From the NCBI GenBank assembly GCA_019873735.1, contig JAIOAQ010000009.1, positions 18,538-82,537 of the forward strand: DNA of 64,000 bases. The letters run 5' to 3'. This DNA is from Chloroflexota bacterium. Its GTDB lineage: Bacteria > Chloroflexota > Anaerolineae > Anaerolineales > Villigracilaceae. The position numbers and the translations under genes are program-made. The notes beneath the pieces are model-generated. The model worked only from the letters and a program-made list of their open reading frames with translations, had not been told where the DNA came from and ran no database searches. This document shows, in pieces, positions 27,747 through 34,782 of this stretch (its first letter is position 1; each line of letters starts with the position of its first letter).

Positions 27747-27947
27747 GTTGGTTTCCTCCCCCTCGCCGTTGGGGACAACTGTCACCACCGCCGGCCCCAC
27801 GTTATTGGGCAAAGTCTTATGCACGCCATCACAAAAAGGCCACTCCTTAGAGGCCCCGCAGCGGCAGATAGAAATGCGTTCGCCCGGCTTGATTTCGATA
27901 CTGGTACGCAAGTGACCAAAGCGGTCTTCAGTGGTATGCTTAGGCAT
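27729..27947 (-). CDS. CDGSH iron-sulfur domain protein
   Basis: This 72-residue protein has one CDGSH motif, CRCGASKEWPFCDGVH (three Cys and one His that bind a [2Fe-2S] cluster). Family members (mitoNEET-like) transfer clusters or electrons. Start at 27947 is set by GAGGAGGTTCTC; a frame reaching 28004 has no ribosome site. Its 3' end overlaps the hairpin after livF. Upstream lies a MITE-like repeat copy (28021-28142). Confidence 0.88.
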   Translation of the reverse strand: MPKHTTEDRFGHLRTSIEIKPGERISICRCGASKEWPFCDGVHKTLPNNVGPAVVTVVPNGEGEETNKRTDA

Positions 27948-28020
27948 GAGAACCTCCTCGCTTTTGAATGCAGAATCGCCTGCCATTCGCTCAGCAAGTA
28001 CCAAGAGAAGCGGCCGGCAA

Positions 28021-28142
28021 GGAACTGTCTACTCTTAACCCTCCCGCCGGTTAGAACGGGGCTGGCAGCGGATGCTGGCAATCATGGAGACGCCTCCTGG
28101 TTTGGACATTGCGCCAAAACCTGCAGGAGGGCAGGCAGTTAG
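28021..28142 (-). mobile_element. MITE-like palindromic element, copy 1
   Basis: 122 bp, minus orientation. Ends GGAACTGTCTACTC and GGGCAGGCAGTTAG are imperfect inverted repeats, with inner CCCTCCCGCCGGTTAGAAC and ACCTGCAGGAGGG. The interior (TTGGCGCAATGTCC, GGAGGCGTCTCCATGATTGC on the minus strand) matches the copy at 31634. Flanks GCCGGCAA and GTTGGCAA agree at 6 of 8 bases, like a decayed target duplication. Confidence 0.75.
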
Positions 28143-28164
28143 GTTGGCAAAGTCAAAATAAGGA

Positions 28165-29025
28165 ATGGCAGGCGCCTATCGAATTTCTGATAATTATAGC
28201 AAAATGAGGTCACTTCTTTTTCCCCATCAAACGCCAGGCGCAGAAGTGCAAACACAGCACGGCGGCTGGCGGCTGTCCATCCCCGCAGGGACGGCGAATG
28301 CTTACCGTCTGGCGCAATTGGATGACTACTGGCGGCTCCCGCGTCCACGTTTTGCCTGGCAGCCGCCGATGAACATTGCCCTGCGGGCGCGCGTCTCTGC
28401 CCCCCACCTGCCCGGGACCTGGGGCTTTGGTCTGTGGAATGACCCTTTTGGGATTTCGCTGGGCTTTGGGGGACACCCCTTGCGCTTCCCCTGCCTGCCC
28501 AATGCTGCCTGGTTTTTCCACGCCTCGCCCGAAAATCATCTCTCCTTCCGCGACGACCAGCCGGGGAACGGCTTCCTGGCACAGGTTTTTCGCTCACCGC
28601 CCTGGCCAGACTGGATGCTGATGCCCGCCCTGATCGGCGTACCCCTTTTGGCTATACGCAGCGTCTCGCGCCTGATACGGCGGCTTGCCGGCAAAATAAT
28701 CCGCGAACAGGCAGAAATGTGCGCCGCACCTCTGGAGACGCGGCGCACATCTGAACCCATCAGCCTGGACGTCACCCAATGGCACGCATACAGCCTCGAG
28801 TGGAGTCCGAACCGTATTGTCTTCCGGGTAGATCATGTCCCGGTCCTGGCAACCTCCCTTGTCCCGCGCCCGCCGCTCGGTCTGGTCATCTGGATAGACA
28901 ACCAGTACGCGGCCTGGCATCCAGATGGCAGGTTTGGATTCGGTGTGCTGGAAAATCCGGCCGCCTGGCTAGAGATCGAGAATCTGTCTCTAAACGCTTC
29001 AGGCCCACCAGCCGGCCCAGCCTAA
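28165..29025 (+). CDS. Hypothetical protein with possible concanavalin A-like fold
   Basis: This 286-residue protein has Trp-rich beta-strand patterns: GGWRLSIPAGTANAYRLAQLDDYWRL, WGFGLWNDPFG, WFFHASPENHLSF, and WHAYSLEWSPNRIVFRVDHVPVL followed by LVIWIDNQYAAW. The HxYxxEW...hxFxVD pattern resembles the C-terminal strands of GH16-type and laminin-G-like jelly rolls, but no ExDxxE catalytic motif is visible. A helical insert (about 150-200) includes a hydrophobic stretch. No signal peptide is clear. Function unknown. An alternative start is ATG 28204. Its 3' end overlaps the convergent prenyltransferase gene by 27 bp. Confidence 0.6.
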   Translation: MAGAYRISDNYSKMRSLLFPHQTPGAEVQTQHGGWRLSIPAGTANAYRLAQLDDYWRLPRPRFAWQPPMNIALRARVSAPHLPGTWGFGLWNDPFGISLGFGGHPLRFPCLPNAAWFFHASPENHLSFRDDQPGNGFLAQVFRSPPWPDWMLMPALIGVPLLAIRSVSRLIRRLAGKIIREQAEMCAAPLETRRTSEPISLDVTQWHAYSLEWSPNRIVFRVDHVPVLATSLVPRPPLGLVIWIDNQYAAWHPDGRFGFGVLENPAAWLEIENLSLNASGPPAGPA

Positions 29026-30021
29026 AACATGCAAGAGGGTATCTACCAGGATGCCCAGGATAAGCAGGAGCGTGAAGCGCCGGTTGTGCATGAAGGCAAA
29101 ACCGGAGAACCAAATCGGCCAGGCCGGATACCCCTCGGGCGGCCCTTCGGGACGGGGTTTGGAAAGAACCGTCAGCGCGATGATGGCCAGTTTCGCCGCG
29201 AAGAAGATGATGAGTAAAACAGGGGTAAAGAAGCGCGGCACAAAAATCAGGTAAAGCACAATCAGGTAGGCCAGGAGAATGCTGGCCATGGTCAGGTAAC
29301 GCGCGGCGGTTTGACCAATGAAGACCGGCAAGGTGGTGACTTTGCGCTCTTTGTCGGAAAGCATTTTGTCAATGTGCTTGCCCATGTTGATGCTTGCCAC
29401 GCTCAGGCCAACCGGAATGGCCGCCAGGATGACATTCCAATCGAAAGCGCGCGTTAACACGTAGTAAACGCCGCCAATCATGACCGGCCCCCAGATGATA
29501 AAGATGAAAAATTCGCCCAGGGCCAGGTGCTTGAGCGGCCAGGTGTAGAAAAGCAGAGAAAGCGCCCCAAAAGCGAACAGGCCAATCACCCAGGGATCAA
29601 AGCGGGTGTAGAACAGGGCATACACGCCCGCCAGCACAGCCAGCGCGCCGCTGACCACGAAGTAGGTCAATTGGGTGCGCTTATCATGCAGGTTGTGAAC
29701 CAGCGGATGCGCGCCGTACTCGGTGCGGAAGTAGTTATCGGTGTCCACGCCGCGCACGTAATCGGTGTAGTCGTTCAGGATGTTGTTGGTGCCGTGGGCG
29801 ATGAACAGCCCCAGCGTCACAATCAGCCAGGGCAAAAACTCAAACTGCCCGGCACGCCAGGCAAATAAGCCGGCAATCATGCACGAGAAAAGGGTCACGG
29901 TGGTGACGGCGGCGCGGGTCAGGATGAACCATTTGGAAATGACATCCAGGCTATCCCACTGTGCCTTGTCCACCTTCTGCAGGGCAATCAGGGCGTTCTT
30001 CCACATGGTGAAGTTAATCAT
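28999..30021 (-). CDS. UbiA-family prenyltransferase (copy 1)
   Basis: This 340-residue polytopic enzyme attaches a prenyl chain to an aromatic or other acceptor in the membrane. The first Asp-rich motif NDYTDYVRGVD binds the prenyl diphosphate-Mg2+; the second is near KHIDKMLSDKERKVTTLPVFIG. MenA- or UbiA-like function is possible, but the unusual N-terminal soluble part (MWKNALIALQKVDKAQWDSLD) and C-terminal PEGYPAWPIWF segment are shared only with the paralog at 31844 in this window. Start at 30021 with CGGAGGAGATGCC upstream. Confidence 0.85.
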   Translation of the reverse strand: MINFTMWKNALIALQKVDKAQWDSLDVISKWFILTRAAVTTVTLFSCMIAGLFAWRAGQFEFLPWLIVTLGLFIAHGTNNILNDYTDYVRGVDTDNYFRTEYGAHPLVHNLHDKRTQLTYFVVSGALAVLAGVYALFYTRFDPWVIGLFAFGALSLLFYTWPLKHLALGEFFIFIIWGPVMIGGVYYVLTRAFDWNVILAAIPVGLSVASINMGKHIDKMLSDKERKVTTLPVFIGQTAARYLTMASILLAYLIVLYLIFVPRFFTPVLLIIFFAAKLAIIALTVLSKPRPEGPPEGYPAWPIWFSGFAFMHNRRFTLLLILGILVDTLLHVLGWAGWWA

Positions 30022-30347
30022 GGCATCTCCTCCGAAGTTTTTTGGTATTTTCAATTATGACACAAAATTCAATCTCAGGAGGTCTTTTTCGCCTGGGGTG
30101 GACAGTTCCTCCGGCTGCACAAACTGATAGTCTTCATTTGAGATGTTGGCAAAAGCAATTTGCCACGAATAAAACGAATCCAGCGCAAATGCCAGGCAAA
30201 TTCGCGTTCTTTCATCGTGGCTCATCTTCCGATGCGATGGTCCATCAACACTCAACAGGGAGACAATCCACAAACTTTACCAGCCCAAAGTCGGTTATAC
30301 TTTGCAAAATCCCAGACTGCTTGTTCAGCCACTCAGGAGAAGAAACC
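30022..30347. other. Divergent spacer between UbiA copy 1 and the PLP enzyme
   Basis: 326 bp without a gene. A TATACT (30296-30301) sits 46 bp before the PLP-enzyme start and may be its -10 box, but the -35 is poor. No known riboswitch was recognised. Confidence 0.4.
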
Positions 30348-31553
30348 ATGAAAGACCTGCAGCGCAAATCCTTCCAAACCCGCGCCGTGCACGCTGGCGA
30401 GCGCGCCCCGGCTGCGGATTACACGCCGGTTGCCACCCCCATCTGGCCTACCGTTGGTTACATTTACGAAAGCATGGATGACCTGGACGCGGTTTTTGCC
30501 AAGACCAAACCCGGCCAGATCTACCTGCGCTACACCAGCCCCACTGCCATGGCCTTTGAAGAAGCCGTCGCCAGCCTGGAAGGCGCCGAAGCCGCCCAGG
30601 CATATGCATCTGGCATGGCGGCCATTCATGCCGCCCTGCTGGCCGCCGGGGCCAAAGCCGGAAAATCGGTGGTCGCCGCGCTGGACGTTTACGGCGCAAC
30701 CTTCACGCTCCTCAGCAACCTGTTCACCACACTGGGTGTGAACACCCGCCTGGTAGACGCCACCAACCTGGCCGAAGTAGAAACGGCGCTTAAAGAAACC
30801 CAGGCCGTCATCCTGCTAGTTGAGACCATCTCCAATCCCCTGCTCAAGGTGGCCGACATCCCTGCCCTGGCAAAACTGGCTCATGAAAACGGGGCTTCTC
30901 TTCTGGTGGACAATACCTTTGCCTCCCCGTATCTCTTCCGGCCGCTGGAGCATGGCGCCGATTACGTCATCCACAGCGCCACCAAGTACCTCTCCGGTCA
31001 CGGCGATGTTCTGGCCGGCATCGTCGCGACTTCAAAAGCCAACAAAGACCGGCTCTTTGAGTTGAACAAACTGACCGGCGGCACACTGGCCCCCTTCGAA
31101 GCCTGGCTGGCCCTGCGCGGCCTGAAGACCCTGCCGCTGCGTATGCGCCAGCAATGCCAGAACGCCCAGCGCGTGGCCGAATGGCTCAAAACGCATCCGA
31201 AGATTGCCAACGTCATTTACCCCGGCTTGCCCGAACACCCCCAGCACACCCTGGCCAAAGGCCTGTTCTCCGGCAAAGGCTACGGCGGCGTGCTCTCCTT
31301 TGAGATTGCCGGCGCCGACCGCGTCCGAGCTTTTCGATTTATGGAAGCCTTGCAACTCTGTCTGCCGGCCACGTCGCTGGGCGACATCTACTCGCTCATC
31401 GTCCACCCGGCTTCATCGTCTCACCGCACACTCAGCGCCGAGGAACGCGCCCGCGTTGGCATCCCGGAAGGTCTGTTAAGACTCTCAACCGGTATTGAAG
31501 ACTCAGATGACATTCTGGCAGACCTGGAGCAGGCGCTGGCAAAAACAGGATAA
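30348..31553 (+). CDS. Cys/Met-metabolism PLP-dependent enzyme
   Basis: This 401-residue fold-type I enzyme of the cystathionine gamma-synthase/gamma-lyase/O-acetylhomoserine sulfhydrylase family has the PLP lysine in HSATKYLSGHGD, the Asp and Ser contacts in LLVDNTFASPYLFRPLEHGAD, phosphate contacts in ASGMAAI, and the C-terminal HPASSSHRTLS and RLSTGIED. The N-terminal substrate loop reads YLRYTSPT where many relatives have YSRxxNPT. Homologs with this length make or break cystathionine, homocysteine or methionine; the exact reaction is not decidable. Start at 30348 after CAGGAGAAGAAACC. It lies between two UbiA-type genes. Confidence 0.88.
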   Translation: MKDLQRKSFQTRAVHAGERAPAADYTPVATPIWPTVGYIYESMDDLDAVFAKTKPGQIYLRYTSPTAMAFEEAVASLEGAEAAQAYASGMAAIHAALLAAGAKAGKSVVAALDVYGATFTLLSNLFTTLGVNTRLVDATNLAEVETALKETQAVILLVETISNPLLKVADIPALAKLAHENGASLLVDNTFASPYLFRPLEHGADYVIHSATKYLSGHGDVLAGIVATSKANKDRLFELNKLTGGTLAPFEAWLALRGLKTLPLRMRQQCQNAQRVAEWLKTHPKIANVIYPGLPEHPQHTLAKGLFSGKGYGGVLSFEIAGADRVRAFRFMEALQLCLPATSLGDIYSLIVHPASSSHRTLSAEERARVGIPEGLLRLSTGIEDSDDILADLEQALAKTG

Positions 31554-31633
31554 ACGGTTCCCCTCGACCCCAGAGCGGATTCTGTTATTCTGATAAATAC
31601 TCCCAACCCCGATTCGGGCACGCCAAAATACCG

Positions 31634-31754
31634 GTAACTGCCTACCCTCCCGCAGGTTTTGGCGCAATGTACAAGCCAGAAGACATCTCCATGACTCTGG
31701 CATTGCTTGCCGGCCCCGTTCTAACCTGCGGGAGGGTTAAGGGGAGGCAATCAC
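31634..31754 (+). mobile_element. MITE-like palindromic element, copy 2, with perfect 8-bp flanking duplication
   Basis: 121 bp. Left end GTAACTGCCTACCCTCCCG and right end GGAGGGTTAAGGGGAGGC...TCAC are inverted repeats. The element is flanked by AAATACCG on both sides (31626-31633 and 31755-31762), a perfect 8-bp direct repeat consistent with transposition. Interior shares TTGGCGCAATGTAC and GACATCTCCATGAC with copy 1. Confidence 0.85.
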
Positions 31755-31767
31755 AAATACCGGCAAT

Positions 31768-31808
31768 AAACGTTTCAGGCGGCTGTTCGTTCGCCGCCTG
31801 AAACGTTT
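31768..31808. terminator. Bidirectional hairpin between PLP enzyme and UbiA copy 2
   Basis: AAACGTTTCAGGCGGC (31768-31783) and GCCGCCTGAAACGTTT (31793-31808) form a 16-bp perfect stem between convergent genes. The copy 2 MITE separates it from the PLP-enzyme gene by more than 200 bp. Confidence 0.7.
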
Positions 31809-31843
31809 GGTCACAATCTTTCTATTACTACAACCAGGGGGCT

Positions 31844-32878
31844 TCAGCCCACCCAGAAATTGGGCAAAACCAACCGCAAGACAATATCGGCAATCAGCCC
31901 GAGCATGAACCACATGCCAAAAGCACGGTTATTGACAAAAGCCTGGGGAGCAAAGTAGAGCGGCCAGCCGCCCTGCCCCTCGGGAAAGCCTTCGGGACGC
32001 GTCTCAGGCTTGGGACGCAGAAACTGGGGGTAGATTTTCAAAAACTGCGGCACGGCCAGAAAAACCAGTAGCATGACCGGCGTAAAGTAACGGACAACAA
32101 TCAGGTAAAGCACCAACAGATAGGGCGCCACCATCATCGCCAGCACCGCGTAGCGGGCGGCCTTCTCGCCGATGACGACCGGCAGGGTGTAGATCTTCTT
32201 GGCCTTGTCAATCTCGCGCTTGTCAATGTGCTTGCCGAAGATGACCGTCGTCACGCCCAGCACATAGGGCAGGCTGGCCCAGACCACGTTCCAGTTCCAG
32301 GAGCCGGCCAGAACGTAGTAGCCGCCGCCGATCATCAGCGGACCCCAGACGATCAGCACCGCCAGTTCGCCCAGTGCCCAGCCCTTCATCGGCCAGGTGT
32401 AGAAGAGGACGAAAACCATGCCCAGGCCAAGCAGCAGCCAGATGACCGGGTCCCAGCCATTCAGGAAGAGCAGGAACAGGCCACAGGTCAGCGCGAACAG
32501 ACCGGTGACGGCAAAGTAGGTCAGGTGCTGGCGCTTGGTCAGCAGACCATGCGCCACCGGCTGAGGGCCGTACATCGTGCGGAAGTAATTGTCCTTGTCC
32601 ACGCCGCGCACATAATCGGTAAAGTCGTTGAAGATGTTGTTCGAAGCATGGGCCAGGACCAGGCCAAGGGTCAGGACAAGCCACGCCAGGGGGTTGAGCG
32701 AATACCCATCATGCAGGGCAAAAAGTCCGGCCAGGACGGCCGAAAGGAAGGTCATCACCAGCACGGCTGCGCGGGTAGCAATCAGCCATTTGGAGACCAA
32801 ATCGAGCGCATCCCACTCTTCTTTGGAAACATCCGGGATGACTTGTAAGGCCTTGCGCCACATTGCAAAATTAACCAT
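31844..32878 (-). CDS. UbiA-family prenyltransferase (copy 2)
   Basis: This 344-residue paralog of the enzyme at 28999 is colinear with it from MWRKALQVIPDVSKEEWDALD to the C-terminus. Asp-rich motif 1 is NDFTDYVRGVDKDNYFR; the second is near KHIDKREIDKAKKIYTLPVVIG. About eight to nine membrane segments follow the soluble N-terminus. Both copies share the odd segment RPEG(F/Y)PEG...WP(I/L) near the C-terminus. The ATG at 32878 is preferred: AAAGGAG lies 9 bp upstream and the longer frame would begin at a GTG inside the ribosome site. The acceptor substrate is unknown. Confidence 0.85.
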   Translation of the reverse strand: MVNFAMWRKALQVIPDVSKEEWDALDLVSKWLIATRAAVLVMTFLSAVLAGLFALHDGYSLNPLAWLVLTLGLVLAHASNNIFNDFTDYVRGVDKDNYFRTMYGPQPVAHGLLTKRQHLTYFAVTGLFALTCGLFLLFLNGWDPVIWLLLGLGMVFVLFYTWPMKGWALGELAVLIVWGPLMIGGGYYVLAGSWNWNVVWASLPYVLGVTTVIFGKHIDKREIDKAKKIYTLPVVIGEKAARYAVLAMMVAPYLLVLYLIVVRYFTPVMLLVFLAVPQFLKIYPQFLRPKPETRPEGFPEGQGGWPLYFAPQAFVNNRAFGMWFMLGLIADIVLRLVLPNFWVG

Positions 32879-33187
32879 AAAAATCACTCCTTTGTTTTTT
32901 GGCAGCGTCGCCGTTTATTTTTTGCTACAACTACCTGCCCCCGCAGGTTTTGCCGCTTCCGTTCTACCCTGCGGGGGGCTTAATTGCTGCCTGTTTATCG
33001 GCGGGGGGGGAATTATACCCGAAAGAAAAAGCCCTTTTCAGCCCGTTTTAATTTGGGAAATTTGTCACGTAATAGAATGACTATTCCCACTGGAATTAAA
33101 GAGGGAAACAAAACATACTATGCACAGGCCTTTAAGACCTGCGCGCCTTTTGGCGCGGGAAATTTTACTTCGAGGTGGAGCAATGCT
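32879..33187 (+). other. Spacer and leader upstream of the hdr-mvh operon
   Basis: 309 bp. It contains a short MITE-like copy (about 32927-32994), an oligo-G run (about 33003-33010), a possible -10 TAGAAT (33073-33078) with no good -35, and a small leader hairpin CGCGCC/GGCGCG (about 33142-33157). An in-frame extension of hdrC through this spacer is not believed. Confidence 0.5.
32927..32994 (+). repeat. MITE-like palindromic element, copy 7 (internally deleted)
   Basis: About 68 bp: ACAACTACCTGCCCCCGCAGG, TTTTGCCG, then CCGTTCTACCCTGCGGGGGGC and TTAATTGCTGCCTG. It keeps both inner inverted arms of the family but little interior. End points and target duplication are uncertain. Confidence 0.6.
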
Positions 33188-33784
33188 ATGACTGAAGCAG
33201 TATCTGTTCTTGCCCATCCCTCAACCCCAACCGGGGCCGAGGACCTGTCTCTTCTGCATGAAGTAGCCTTGCGCACCCCCGGCGAATCGCATGTTGAAAT
33301 GTGCATTCAATGCGGAACCTGCGGCGGCTCTTGCCCCTCTGCCGCAGCCATGGATCACACCCCGCGTGCCATCTTTGCCATGCTGCGAGCCGGAATGCGC
33401 GACGAAGTGCTGAAGAGCAACACCCCCTGGATGTGCGTCTCCTGCTATTTCTGCACGGTGCGCTGCCCGCAGGACATTCACATCACCGATGTGATGTACA
33501 CGCTGAAGAACATGTCGTTACAGGCCAAGCAGTATGACACCACGGCGGCGGATTTCTCGAAAACGTTTATCGCCATGGTGGAAGACTACGGCCGCAGTTT
33601 CGAAATCGGCCTGGCGGGAATCCACAACTTGAAGCACTTTGCCACCCGCCTGCCCAATATGGCCCCCATGGCTATCGGCATGTTGACCAAAAAGGGGATG
33701 TCGCCTCTTCCGCCGAAGCCGATTAAGGGCATGGATCAACTCAAAAAGATCCTCAAACGCGCCAAAGAACTGGAGGCCGCATGA
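33188..33784 (+). CDS. hdrC: Heterodisulfide reductase-like subunit C
   Basis: This 198-residue soluble protein carries two [4Fe-4S] motifs, CIQCGTCGGSCP and CVSCYFCTVRCP, and passes electrons between HdrA and HdrB. Start at 33188 follows GAGGTGGAGCAATGCT. It overlaps hdrB by 4 bp (ATGA). Order hdrC-hdrB-hdrA-mvhD-mvhG-mvhA predicts a soluble Hdr-Mvh complex as in methanogens, though this bacterium may reduce a different disulfide or small acceptor instead of CoM-S-S-CoB. Confidence 0.92.
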   Translation: MTEAVSVLAHPSTPTGAEDLSLLHEVALRTPGESHVEMCIQCGTCGGSCPSAAAMDHTPRAIFAMLRAGMRDEVLKSNTPWMCVSCYFCTVRCPQDIHITDVMYTLKNMSLQAKQYDTTAADFSKTFIAMVEDYGRSFEIGLAGIHNLKHFATRLPNMAPMAIGMLTKKGMSPLPPKPIKGMDQLKKILKRAKELEAA

Positions 33785-34779
33785 GCGACTACATTTTCTA
33801 CCCCGGCTGCTCAATGGAAAGCAGCGCCAAAGCATATTACGCTTCTGTCATGGCGGTCTGCAAACCATTGGGCATCGAACTGAAAGAAATTGAGGACTGG
33901 AACTGCTGCGGCGCAACCGAGTATCTGTCCCTCGATGTCACGCCGGCTTACGCTTTGATTGCCCGCAATCTGGCGCTGGCCGAAAAGCAGGCCAACGGCT
34001 CGAAGACGGTCATTGCACCTTGCTCGGCTTGCTACCTCAACCTTGCCAAAGCAGACCACTACATGCACGAAGACCCGGCATTTGGCGCAAAAATCAACGA
34101 AGCGCTGGCTGCCGGCGGTCTGCATTACGATGCCGGCACCCTGGCTATCCGCCACCTGCTGGATGTGGTCATCAATGAAATCGGGCTGGACAAGGTCAAG
34201 GAAAAAGTCACCAAACCGCTCAAGGGTCTGCGCGTGGCGCCCTACCTGGGCTGCATGCTGCCGCGTCCTGACTACAACACGCGCTACTCCGACAGCGAAC
34301 ATCCAGACGAATTAGACCAACTGCTGGCCGCCCTGGGCGCCGAAGTGATTGACTTCCCGCTCAAGACCCACTGCTGCGGCGGTCACATGACCCAAATCGG
34401 GCCGGATACCGCCTTCGAACTGATCCGCCGCCTGATCGCCTCGGCCGACCAGTACAAAGCAGATGTGATCGTCACCGTCTGCCCGATGTGCCAGATGAAC
34501 CTGGATGCCTTCCAGGGGCAAATGAACAGTTACTTCAAAACCAATTACAAGATACCGGTACTCTTCTTCACCCAACTGATGGGCATCGCCTTTGGGGAAA
34601 AGCCCGAAAAACTGGGCTTTGGCTCGGAATTCGTCAGCGCCCGCCAGGCCATGAGCCGCATCGGCGTCGAGACCCCCGAACCGGTCGAACAGGCGCCGCG
34701 TGCGCGCAAGGCCGAAGGTCTGCCCATGCCACCCCCGCTGAAGAAGGGTGGTTCAACCAGTACCGAGGAGGAGGCATAG
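33781..34779 (+). CDS. hdrB: Heterodisulfide reductase-like subunit B
   Basis: This 332-residue catalytic subunit has two CCG domains: YPGCSMESS...DWNCCGATE...CSACYLNL (about 7-85) and YLGCMLPRPD...THCCGGHMT...VCPMCQMNL (about 157-240), which in methanogens bind two noncubane [4Fe-4S] clusters at the disulfide-reducing site. A C-terminal tail of about 45 residues beyond the usual end (from SARQAMSRIGVE on) is rich in Pro and charged residues. Overlaps hdrC by 4 bp. Confidence 0.93.
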   Translation: MSDYIFYPGCSMESSAKAYYASVMAVCKPLGIELKEIEDWNCCGATEYLSLDVTPAYALIARNLALAEKQANGSKTVIAPCSACYLNLAKADHYMHEDPAFGAKINEALAAGGLHYDAGTLAIRHLLDVVINEIGLDKVKEKVTKPLKGLRVAPYLGCMLPRPDYNTRYSDSEHPDELDQLLAALGAEVIDFPLKTHCCGGHMTQIGPDTAFELIRRLIASADQYKADVIVTVCPMCQMNLDAFQGQMNSYFKTNYKIPVLFFTQLMGIAFGEKPEKLGFGSEFVSARQAMSRIGVETPEPVEQAPRARKAEGLPMPPPLKKGGSTSTEEEA

Positions 34780-34782
34780 TCC

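Noticed and set aside
32984..33187. In-frame N-terminal extension of hdrC
   Set aside because: It runs through a poly-G stretch and the leader. The ATG at 33188 has a good ribosome site and gives the normal HdrC length.
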